From an uncultured Chloroflexota bacterium (GTDB lineage Bacteria > Chloroflexota > Dehalococcoidia > SM23-28-2 > RBG-16-64-32), in assembly GCA_913056415.1 (NCBI GenBank), contig CAJXNA010000149.1:1-5363 (forward strand): a stretch of 5,363 nt of DNA. Direction: 5' to 3'. Of this stretch, positions 1-4,777 are shown piece after piece. Under the pieces are notes generated by a model. The model was not told where the DNA came from, did not search any database, and was given only the letters and a program-made list of their open reading frames with translations. The translations under genes and the position numbers were made by a program. How positions within the stretch are numbered: position 1 is the first letter of the stretch; the number at the start of each line of letters is the position of its first letter.

Positions 1-453
1 GTCGTCTGAGCAGGAGGTGTGAAGTCCAATGGGAGAGCCGCCGACGGTTAGCGTTATCGTACCAGGTTGAAAGAGGACGTCCACCCCCGTGTCGGTGCAG
101 ACGGCGAAATCAGGAAGACTATCGCCATCGACGGAGATGCCGTTCACCGTGTGGTCGCCATCAGCGGCGGTTGAGCAGGTGGGGTCTGCATCGAGGTGCG
201 CGTTGTCAAACTGCCCCGCTGGACTGCTTGATATCTCGATGGTAACGGGGTCACCGAATCCACCCAGATAGTCGAGGCCGAAGTAAGACACCCTCGGCTC
301 CCCACCGATATGGCTGGCGAGAGCCGATTCCGCACTGGGCCCGCCGCCCAGTCCGCCGATCAGCAAGACGGCCAGGGCGAAAACCGAAACGACGATAGCG
401 CCTACCGTAGGCATAAGCCAGCGCATCCCAGAACCCTCTCTAAAGACGGTCAT
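1..453 (-). CDS. Exported protein of unknown function, N-terminal part (runs off the left edge)
   Basis: An uninterrupted frame of 151 codons starts with ATG at 453 and is still open at base 1, so the C-terminus is missing. A good ribosome binding site, AGGGAGA (461-467), sits 7 nt before the ATG. A second ATG at residue 10 is a possible alternative. Residues 1-12 carry Arg residues, residues 13-34 form a strongly hydrophobic stretch (GAIVVSVFALAVLLIGGLGG), and an Ala-Leu-Ala motif at 44-46 could be a signal peptidase I site. Together they look like a secretion signal or an N-terminal anchor. The rest is rich in Gly, Asp, Thr and Ser, with few charged helices and alternating beta-type segments. 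It has Cys at about 93, 119 and 148, and the last is in an HTSCS motif. This suits an extracellular beta-sandwich domain. I recall similar HTSCS endings in surface proteins, but that is weak recall. Function is not assigned. Confidence 0.62.
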   Translation of the reverse strand, partial: MTVFREGSGMRWLMPTVGAIVVSVFALAVLLIGGLGGGPSAESALASHIGGEPRVSYFGLDYLGGFGDPVTIEISSSPAGQFDNAHLDADPTCSTAADGDHTVNGISVDGDSLPDFAVCTDTGVDVLFQPGTITLTVGGSPIGLHTSCSDD

Positions 454-612
454 ATTCCACTCTCCCTAATGTACTGTTCATTATGTACAACAAGGTTGGC
501 CGTTCGTCGTTACAACCGGAACAAAGCGGTGATGCCGGGCGAGATTCGTTCCGGATTACCCTCCCTGTTTGAACCCGTCACTATCCATTCCCCCTCTGAG
601 GTGGCTGCACGC

Positions 613-813
613 CTACGTAATCTCTCCGTAGAGGTCCAGAGCTGTCTCGGCGCTGTGGCCGTTACGGGGATACCTAGCCGGCTCCCCCACGTAGCTGCAG
701 ACGCAGGGACCGCCTTGGGCACAGCCGTGGCAGCAATAGACGAAGCCATCCACAGTGAGAGATAGCTTCTCAAGCTGGATATCGCACGAGGCGCACCTTT
801 TGGGCTCGTCCAT
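613..813 (-). CDS. Small cysteine-rich, probably metal-binding protein (66 aa)
   Basis: The 66-residue product has seven Cys in its first 40 positions: C7-x2-C10, then YCCHGC at 26-31, then C37 and C39 (GGPCVC). The spacing CxxC-x16-CCxGC-x5-C-x-C resembles treble-clef, TRASH-like or bacterial metallothionein-like metal sites. Zinc or copper binding is therefore inferred. Between the Cys pairs, the segment LTVDGFVYCC reads like a beta-hairpin leading into the second knuckle. The last 25 residues are polar and unremarkable. I chose the ATG at 813 because AGGAAGGGAAG (825-835) lies 11 nt upstream and because the conserved-looking part begins there. A GTG at 891 in the same frame would add 26 residues but has no ribosome binding site. 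No membrane segment or signal peptide is visible. It follows the response regulator gene on the same strand after a 159-bp gap that contains phased repeats, so it may be a target of that regulator. Confidence 0.68.
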   Translation of the reverse strand: MDEPKRCASCDIQLEKLSLTVDGFVYCCHGCAQGGPCVCSYVGEPARYPRNGHSAETALDLYGEIT

Positions 814-891
814 TTTGTCCGGCGCTTCCCTTCCTGTGATCCCCAGAGGGGGCTGGTCCTTTTTCTCCCTACCACAACTATGAAGGGACAC

Positions 892-942
892 CGTTAACAG
901 AACAGTGAATTGCTACAGGACGACGGTTAAGGTTCGGTTAAC
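892..942 (-). promoter_or_regulatory. Phased GTTAACC direct repeats, candidate OmpR/PhoB-family binding site
   Basis: On the minus strand GTTAACC (942-936) is followed by CTTAACC (931-925), exactly 11 bp apart. A third unit GTTAACG (898-892) lies 33 bp (three 11-bp steps) further on. Eleven-bp direct repeats are the usual geometry for PhoB/PhoP-type response regulator dimers. The units resemble Gram-positive PhoP (TTAACA-type) and actinobacterial GTTCACC-type boxes. The site lies between the response regulator gene and the Cys-rich gene at 613-813 and upstream of the latter. A poor -10 candidate, TAGCAAT, lies at 915-909. Binding by the regulator encoded at 973-1662 is inference. Confidence 0.4.
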
Positions 943-972
943 GCGCGCAAGCAGGTTGGCGCGGGAAAGAGG

Positions 973-1662
973 CTAGGCGACAGCGTCGAACTTGTAGCCG
1001 ACGCCGCGCTCGCTGACGATGCGACCTGTGGTCTCAGGGTCCCCCTCCAGCTTCTGACGGAGGCGTCGGACGTAGACCTTCAAGTAATCGATCTCGTCAG
1101 CGTACTCACGCCCCCAGACTTTGGCCAAGAGCGTGTGATGGGGAAGCACCCGACCCGCGTTGCGGGTCAGGTGGTAGAGAAGGGAGTATTCTGTGGGCGT
1201 TAGCCGCACAGCCTGGCCGCGAATGGTCACCGAACGGCTGGCGAAGTCGATACGCAGGTCGCCTGACTCGAACACCTCGCCAACGGCGGGGAGCTGGCTC
1301 TCATAGCGACGGAGGACAGCGCGAACGCGGGCGAGCAGCTCGATGTGGCTGAAGGGCTTGGTTATGTAATCGTCTGCGCCCATCTCCAGGCCGCGCACCT
1401 TGTCTATCTCGCCGCCACGGGCGGTGAGCATGACGATGGGCACGTCGGAGAAGCGCCGGATCTCCTGGCAGATCTGAAAGCCGTCGGTGTCGGGGAGCAT
1501 GATATCAAGAAGGATTATGTCCGGCTTCTCTTCCTCGACAAGGCGCAACCCCTCGTCACCGGTGGTGGCCGAAGCGATGTCGGCCTCCGGCCAGCGCAGG
1601 CTGAAGCAGAGGTCCACAACCTCAATAACGTCCGGTTCATCGTCTATGATCAGTACTTTCAT
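973..1662 (-). CDS. OmpR/PhoB-family response regulator, KdpE-like
   Basis: This is a cytoplasmic two-component response regulator of 229 aa, a normal length for the family. The receiver domain spans about residues 1-118. Its acidic pocket is D7/D8, the phospho-acceptor is D53 (in LLDIMLPDTDG), the switch Thr is T80 and the conserved Lys is K102 (in TKPF). The OmpR-type winged-helix DNA-binding domain spans about 130-226. It shows LTPTEYSLLYHL (154-165), a recognition-helix region DYLKVYVRRLRQKLE (192-206) and the final wing RGVGYKF (219-225). The YLKVYVRRLRQKLEGDP stretch is most like KdpE, but no kdp genes are present, so a symbol is not given. I chose ATG 1662 because GGGAG precedes it by 5 nt and the receiver begins directly there. 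An in-frame TTG at 1680 adds only six residues. No histidine kinase lies next to it here, so it is an orphan within this window. The leader carries an inverted repeat. Confidence 0.97.
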   Translation of the reverse strand: MKVLIIDDEPDVIEVVDLCFSLRWPEADIASATTGDEGLRLVEEEKPDIILLDIMLPDTDGFQICQEIRRFSDVPIVMLTARGGEIDKVRGLEMGADDYITKPFSHIELLARVRAVLRRYESQLPAVGEVFESGDLRIDFASRSVTIRGQAVRLTPTEYSLLYHLTRNAGRVLPHHTLLAKVWGREYADEIDYLKVYVRRLRQKLEGDPETTGRIVSERGVGYKFDAVA

Positions 1663-1697
1663 CGCTGCTCCCAAAGGCAAGCTACGTCAGTGCCTTC

Positions 1698-1719
1698 GTC
1701 AACAGTAAAGATTGTTGAC
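1698..1719. promoter_or_regulatory. Perfect 7-bp inverted repeat in the response regulator leader, candidate operator
   Basis: GTCAACA (1698-1704) and TGTTGAC (1713-1719) are exact reverse complements separated by 8 bp. The dyad is centred 46-47 bp upstream of the regulator start at 1662, a normal place for an operator or promoter-overlapping site. On the minus strand two TGACG units (1701-1697 and 1689-1685) lie 12 bp apart across the same area. It could be an autoregulatory site or the target of another repressor. The sequence alone cannot tell. Confidence 0.38.
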
Positions 1720-1741
1720 CCCCCCAAGTTGTTACACAAAA

Positions 1742-1761
1742 TGGCGCGCGGACTCGCGCCA
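1742..1761. repeat. GC-rich inverted repeat (7-bp stem, 6-nt loop)
   Basis: TGGCGCG (1742-1748) pairs perfectly with CGCGCCA (1755-1761) around the loop cggact. Read on the minus strand it is followed by TTTTGTG, which superficially resembles an intrinsic terminator. However, it stands upstream of the response regulator and no minus-strand gene leads into it within about 540 bp. It may be a DNA dyad for a regulator, or a transcription block that insulates the response regulator from distant minus-strand transcription. Confidence 0.35.
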
Positions 1762-1829
1762 GTGTGGTGAGCTTCCGCCTCCGCATCTGTACAAGAGGTC
1801 AAGCCTGGCGAGAGCTTGGCGATAACGGC

Positions 1830-1847
1830 CTGTCACACTTATGTCAG
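1830..1847 (+). promoter_or_regulatory. PhoB-box-like direct repeat upstream of the 130-aa gene
   Basis: TGTCA occurs at 1831-1835 and again at 1842-1846, exactly 11 bp apart, within CTGTCACACTTATGTCAG. The enterobacterial PHO box consists of two CTGTCA-type units 11 bp apart with an AT-leaning spacer, and this site matches the first unit (CTGTCA) exactly and the second (ATGTCA) in five of six positions. It lies 31-48 bp before the ATG at 1878. The window's own OmpR/PhoB-family regulator is encoded divergently next door. No convincing -10 element follows. The functional link is inference. Confidence 0.38.
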
Positions 1848-1877
1848 ACAGAAGAGCGGAAATAGGAGGCGAGGCTA

Positions 1878-2270
1878 ATGTCTACGAAAGTCATTGTTAT
1901 GGTGTCCGACAGGGATAACGCCAAGCGGGGTGAGATTTCAGTGGTGGACAACCCCCGCACGGCAGCGCATCTAGTGGAGACGTTGTTGGAGGCCGGGTTT
2001 CAGCAGGAGCAGATCAAGCTGTACAGCGGCGACGAGACTGAGATGCGCGTCAGCTCTCGACCGATAGTCGCGCTGGTGGACGGCTCTTCGACGCCCACGG
2101 CTCGGGAGTCGGTAGAGCCCTATGAGACCGCAAGGGAGTCAGCTGACGAAGAGGCCACGCCGTTCGTGAAGGACGGGGTCAGGTTCTCGTCCCTGTTCCG
2201 GCCGGCTAATCTAGACGCCGAGAAGGACGGCCGCGCTCCGGCGCTGCGCGGTGCGCGGGAGCCGGGATAG
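1878..2270 (+). CDS. Conserved-looking hypothetical protein, 130 aa
   Basis: I do not recognise a family with confidence. The start is well supported, because AGGAGG (1864-1869) lies 8 nt before ATG 1878. Residues 1-68 look like a small alpha/beta domain. It has a first strand KVIVMVS, then VVDNPRTAAHLVETLLEAGF (22-41), then EQIKLYSGDETE (44-55) and a strand RPIVALVD (61-68). The 'helix, LLEAGF, EQI' layout resembles general stress protein 17M/YflT-like domains, in which a helix ends in 'AGF' and is followed by 'EQI.V'. That is a resemblance only. Residues 70-95 are acidic and low in complexity, with TARES repeated at 74-78 and 84-88. A distinct segment FVKDGVRFSSLFRPA (96-110) follows, then a charged, disordered-looking tail. 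No signal peptide or membrane segment is visible. It is divergent from the response regulator and shares a 215-bp control region with it, so co-regulation is plausible. Confidence 0.75.
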   Translation: MSTKVIVMVSDRDNAKRGEISVVDNPRTAAHLVETLLEAGFQQEQIKLYSGDETEMRVSSRPIVALVDGSSTPTARESVEPYETARESADEEATPFVKDGVRFSSLFRPANLDAEKDGRAPALRGAREPG

Positions 2271-2305
2271 CCTGTAATAATTCGCAGGTAGATCAGCCAA
2301 GGCGA

Positions 2306-2830
2306 TCACGAGCCCTCTTCGGCGGCATCTGAGCCCGGGACGGCGTTGCTCGAGTGACCGTTGGAGCGGATGCACACGTGGCCGGTCCGATCGATGGGAA
2401 GGCCGCAGAGCGGACAGATGGGCCGCCCCTCAGCGATGATTGCGTCCAGCTGCTCCATGAGGGACGCGGACAGATCCAGCGCTAGCTGCACGCGCAGGAC
2501 CGGATCATCGTCCTTCTCCAGCTCGCCGATCTGGAGCACGACGTTCCCGCTGGACGCGTCGAATCCGATGCCGATGCTGCCAACCCGAAAGTCATGCTCG
2601 GCCGTTTCTGGGAATTCGCGGACCTCCGCCGCCCGCGGCCCTTTCGCGTATCCAACTTGCGACAGCACCTGCCTGAACGCCAGACTGAGCGCGCGCAGGT
2701 GCTCCTTCTCCAGCCAGAGCAACGCCGACTGCGACGCCGACCCGAGTATGCGCAGGCGGAAGGTGCGCTGGCCGGGTTCGCCAAACGACTGGGCGCTGAC
2801 GGCCCGCGCCACGCCGAAATCAACAGTCAT
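2306..2830 (-). CDS. DUF3090 family protein with C-terminal zinc-knuckle-like motif
   Basis: This is a family of unknown biochemical function that I know mainly from Actinobacteria and Chloroflexota. The family signature is clear. GEPGQRTFRLRI (18-29) is followed by an ALLWLEKEHLRAL helix (36-48), then EHDFRVGSIGIGFD (78-91), VLRVQLALDLS (111-121), and the C-terminal GRPICPLCGLPIDRTGHVC (135-153), where C139, C142 and C153, probably with H151, suggest a zinc site. The tail after residue 160 is Ser/Ala-rich and poorly conserved. With the start at ATG 2830 the length is 174 aa, near the family's usual size, and the protein begins close to the family's N-terminal strand. In-frame ATGs at 2869 (+13 aa) and 2905 (+25 aa) exist. 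None has a strong ribosome binding site, and 2905 overlaps the likely -10 element, which argues against it. The protein is cytoplasmic. The gene lies convergent to the 130-aa gene, with 35 bp between them. Confidence 0.9.
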   Translation of the reverse strand: MTVDFGVARAVSAQSFGEPGQRTFRLRILGSASQSALLWLEKEHLRALSLAFRQVLSQVGYAKGPRAAEVREFPETAEHDFRVGSIGIGFDASSGNVVLQIGELEKDDDPVLRVQLALDLSASLMEQLDAIIAEGRPICPLCGLPIDRTGHVCIRSNGHSSNAVPGSDAAEEGS

Positions 2831-2903
2831 GGTTCGCCCATCATAGTCCCGGCTCACGGAAGCGGACATCTGCCGCTCGCTCAACCGAGAGTGGCACGCT
2901 CGC

Positions 2904-2912
2904 ATTCTAGCA
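2904..2912 (-). promoter_or_regulatory. Extended -10 promoter candidate for the DUF3090 gene
   Basis: The minus strand reads TGCTAGAAT here, that is, an extended -10 TG plus a TAGAAT hexamer (five of six matches to TATAAT). No good -35 is found 16-18 bp upstream, which is normal for extended -10 promoters. Transcription would start near 2897, leaving a leader of about 67 nt before ATG 2830. Confidence 0.4.
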
Positions 2913-2960
2913 GACGCGTCCCGGCCGAACGTTTTCGGGCGAAGTTCTGCCGCTAGCGGT

Positions 2961-3028
2961 GCATCACCACTGGACGAACATGGGCATGACCACGTGGAGG
3001 TAGTTCTCCACGCCGACTGGGCGGATGA
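2961..3028 (-). repeat. Stranded duplicate of the dnaN 3' end (direct repeat copy 1)
   Basis: These 68 bp match 3560-3627 at 66 positions. Read on the minus strand they encode the last 20 residues of DnaN plus the stop codon (IRPVGVENYLHVVMPMFVQW, then TGA at 2966-2964). They are not joined to any clamp gene. Within the coding part the only difference (base 3018) is synonymous, CCA against CCC for the same Pro. The other mismatch (base 2963) is just past the stop. Similarity stops 3 nt after the stop codon on one side and at 3028 on the other, 42 bp before the GTG of the acetyltransferase. Because it lies next to the DUF3090 gene, it may be the original dnaN terminus displaced by an insertion. 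Confidence 0.97.
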
Positions 3029-3070
3029 TCACCCTTGCCGGACGTGGTCGCAAGGCGATACTGTTGCAAC

Positions 3071-3508
3071 GTGCTCCGCCACTTCGAACCCGCCGACGAG
3101 GACGAACTGGTTCGCGTCTGGTTAGCCTCCACCATCCCCGGACAAGACTTCCTCTCCGAAGAGTACTGGCGCTCCCAGGAGCCCCTCGTGCGCGAGCACT
3201 TCATCCCGATCGCCGACACGTGGATCGTGGAGCAAGACGGCGAGCTCGTGGCCTTCATGTCGATCCTCAAGCACACGATCGGCGGACTCTTCACGCATCC
3301 CGACCACCAGGGCAAGGGATACGGCCGCGTCCTCGTCGAGCACGCCCGCACGCTTCACGAGATCGTGCGCGTCGAGGTCTTCCGCGCCAACGTGCGCGCG
3401 ATGGCCTTCTACGAAAGCTGCGGCTTCGTCGAGGAGAGTTCGAAGCTCGACGAGGCGACGGGGCTCGAGGCGGTCATCATGCGGGTTGATGGCTTGCGAC
3501 CGTCGTGA
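3071..3508 (+). CDS. GNAT-family N-acetyltransferase, YjaB-like
   Basis: A single-domain cytoplasmic acetyl-CoA-dependent N-acetyltransferase of 145 aa. Substrate is unknown. The acetyl-CoA pyrophosphate-binding loop is HQGKGYG (79-85), preceded by the strand GGLFTHPDH (71-79) and followed by the helix RVLVEHAR. The C-terminal GNAT motif ANVRAMAFYESCGF (106-119) is intact, with its Asn and Tyr. The stretch 'W..S...GQDFLSEEYW' near residues 17-33 and the overall length resemble E. coli YjaB (147 aa). GTG 3071 puts the first strand (VLRHFEPADEDELV) at the right distance. GTG 3044 and TTG 3035 are in frame upstream, but no start has a ribosome binding site, and the region before 3029 is the dnaN duplicate. 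The gene is on the opposite strand from dnaN and the DUF3090 gene and is bracketed by the 68-bp dnaN-end repeats, so it was probably acquired as an insert. Confidence 0.87.
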   Translation: MLRHFEPADEDELVRVWLASTIPGQDFLSEEYWRSQEPLVREHFIPIADTWIVEQDGELVAFMSILKHTIGGLFTHPDHQGKGYGRVLVEHARTLHEIVRVEVFRANVRAMAFYESCGFVEESSKLDEATGLEAVIMRVDGLRPS

Positions 3509-3559
3509 TAGATGCGAACGCTCCGAAATGCTCCCGCGCGCTCTACCGACCTAGTCCAA

Positions 3560-3627
3560 GCGTCACCACTGGACGAACATGGGCATGACCACGTGGAGGT
3601 AGTTCTCCACGCCGACGGGGCGGATGA
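3560..3627 (-). repeat. Direct repeat copy 2: 3' end of the intact dnaN
   Basis: This copy is the functional terminus of dnaN, including its TGA stop (3565-3563) and 3 nt beyond. It is 66/68 identical to 2961-3028, in the same orientation, with a centre-to-centre distance of 599 bp. Sequence outside the two copies is unrelated on both sides. The pair delimits a 531-bp segment (3029-3559) holding only the acetyltransferase gene. Confidence 0.97.
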
Positions 3628-4696
3628 CGCCGGGGCTGGAGGAGGTGCTGGTCTCCAGCGCCACCTGGGAGCAGTCCAGCACCTGTAGGACGTCCTGCAG
3701 GTACTTGCTGTTGAAGGCGATCTTGGACTCCTCCCCCTCGATCTTGACGTCCATCTCCCCGCGGTGCTCGCCGATCTCCTCGGCGCGGGCGGAGACGATC
3801 ATCTTTCCCGGCGCCACGTCCTCGCCCGGCTGGAGCTGAATGCGGACGATGCCGGAGCCGTCGCGGGCGAAGATGGCGGCGATGCGCGTCTCCTGGAGGA
3901 ACTGTCGCATGTCGATGAGGGCGCGGGTAGTGTAGCTGGAGGGGATGAGCTGCGAGTAGTTGGGGAAGGTGCCCTGGATGAGGGTGGCCACCATCTCCAC
4001 CGACTTGAGCCGCAGCAGCACCTGGGAACGAGCGCTGTTGACGGCCAGCTCCAACGGTTCCTCTTCCTCCGCCAGCAGCCGCATCAGCTCACGCATGGCG
4101 CGGGCGGGTATGATCACCTCTACCTTCTCCGGCACGTCCTGGTCCAGGGTCAGTTTATAGACGGCGAGACGGAAGCCATCAGCGGCGGCCAGGGTAAGCT
4201 CGCCGTCTTCAAGCAGGGTATGGATGCCGGTGAGCACGGGGCGGGTGTCATCGATGGCGGCGGCGAACTCGACGTGCTCGATGGCGGTGCGCAGCGCCTT
4301 GGGGTCCAGCTTGAGGCGAAAGCCATCGTCCACGGAGGGCACCGGCGGGAAGTCCGCGGCGTCCATGCCGGCGACGGAGGCCTCGTTGCGGGCGCAGCTG
4401 AGGTTGAGCTGACGCCCGCGCGACGCCAGCGACAGGTCGATACGCTCGTTTGGGAGGGAGGCCACGAAATCGGTGATCAGACGAGCGGGGACGGTGATCT
4501 CGCCGTCCTCCTCAACCTGGGCGCCGATCCAGCAGGTGATGGCGATCTCCAGGTTGGTGGCGACCAGCTTGAGGCGACCTTCGTCGCTGGCGAGAAGGAC
4601 GTGGGAGGCCTGGGGAAGCGTGCTGCGGGTGCCCACCGCCCTGCCCACGATGGACAGTCCCTTGGCGAGGTTCTCCTGGAGGCAAGATATCTTCAT
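3563..4696 (-). CDS. dnaN: DNA polymerase III subunit beta (sliding clamp)
   Basis: DnaN forms the ring-shaped homodimer that encircles DNA and tethers the replicative polymerase and repair factors. The 377-aa length is standard for a three-domain clamp, with domains at about 1-122, 123-253 and 254-377. Recognisable family features are MKISCLQENLAKGLSIVGRAV at the N-terminus, ATNLEI (46-51) and ITVPARLITDFV (67-78). They also include FPPVP (116-120), RPVLTGIH (152-159), AADGFRLAVY (171-180), FPNYSQLIP (244-252), NSKYLQDVL (329-337) and the terminal VVMPMFVQW. The ATG at 4696 has AGGTG 5 nt upstream. The N-terminus reads like Chloroflexota clamps. Its neighbours here are hemL upstream and an inserted acetyltransferase downstream. 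dnaA and recF are not adjacent, so this is not the common dnaA-dnaN-recF origin layout, at least on these sides. The last 65 bp exist a second time at 2964-3028. A sigma70-type promoter precedes the gene. Confidence 0.98.
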   Translation of the reverse strand: MKISCLQENLAKGLSIVGRAVGTRSTLPQASHVLLASDEGRLKLVATNLEIAITCWIGAQVEEDGEITVPARLITDFVASLPNERIDLSLASRGRQLNLSCARNEASVAGMDAADFPPVPSVDDGFRLKLDPKALRTAIEHVEFAAAIDDTRPVLTGIHTLLEDGELTLAAADGFRLAVYKLTLDQDVPEKVEVIIPARAMRELMRLLAEEEEPLELAVNSARSQVLLRLKSVEMVATLIQGTFPNYSQLIPSSYTTRALIDMRQFLQETRIAAIFARDGSGIVRIQLQPGEDVAPGKMIVSARAEEIGEHRGEMDVKIEGEESKIAFNSKYLQDVLQVLDCSQVALETSTSSSPGVIRPVGVENYLHVVMPMFVQW

Positions 4697-4748
4697 AGTG
4701 TCACCTACTTAATCGCTTATACAGAATCGGGGCGCGAGGTCGCACAGT

Positions 4749-4777
4749 AGTATACCGCCTGCCCTTGGGGTTGACAA
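4749..4777 (-). promoter_or_regulatory. Sigma70-type promoter for dnaN
   Basis: On the minus strand a -35 element TTGTCA (4777-4772, five of six matches to TTGACA) is followed after exactly 17 bp by a -10 element TATACT (4754-4749, five of six matches to TATAAT). Transcription would begin near 4742, giving a leader of about 45 nt before the dnaN ATG at 4696. The site lies in the 94-bp gap after hemL, so dnaN can be expressed apart from hemL. Confidence 0.68.

Noticed and set aside
310..765. Plus-strand open frame of 151 codons
   Set aside because: It overlaps the exported protein's N-terminus and the Cys-rich gene on the minus strand, both of which have better starts and meaningful sequence. 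This frame reads as low-quality sequence with no motif.
510..875. Minus-strand open frame of 121 codons
   Set aside because: It overlaps the Cys-rich gene in another frame, is rich in Arg, Ser and Thr, and has no motif. The CCHGCAQGGPC frame is far more convincing.
943..962. Hairpin CGCGC...GCGCG after the response regulator as a terminator
   Set aside because: The stem is only five perfect base pairs and there is no T tract after it on the minus strand, so a terminator cannot be supported.
1345..1770. Plus-strand open frame of 141 codons
   Set aside because: It is antisense to the response regulator, whose catalytic residues and family match are complete.
2271..2305. Bidirectional terminator between the convergent 130-aa and DUF3090 genes
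   Set aside because: Only a 4-bp CCTG/CAGG pairing was found in the short gap, with no T tract. It is too weak to call.
2361..2956. Two plus-strand frames (161 and 120 codons) opposite the DUF3090 gene
   Set aside because: Both are shadows of a recognised family on the minus strand. They have Ser/Arg-rich composition and no motif.
2961..3559. Insertion sequence or integron cassette as the identity of the bracketed segment
   Set aside because: There is no transposase or integrase, no terminal inverted repeats, and no attC-like folded site visible at the ends. Only the gene-end duplication is supported.
3764..4750. Plus-strand open frame of 328 codons opposite dnaN
   Set aside because: It is a long antisense shadow typical of GC-rich genes. 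dnaN on the other strand is unmistakable over the whole span, and the shadow protein is a Gly/Asp/His/Val-rich sequence with no family features.
4771..4776. TTGACA on the plus strand as a rightward -35 element
   Set aside because: It would drive transcription antisense into the hemL end, and no -10 follows at 16-18 bp. The same bases serve as the -35 TTGTCA of the leftward dnaN promoter, which has a matching -10.
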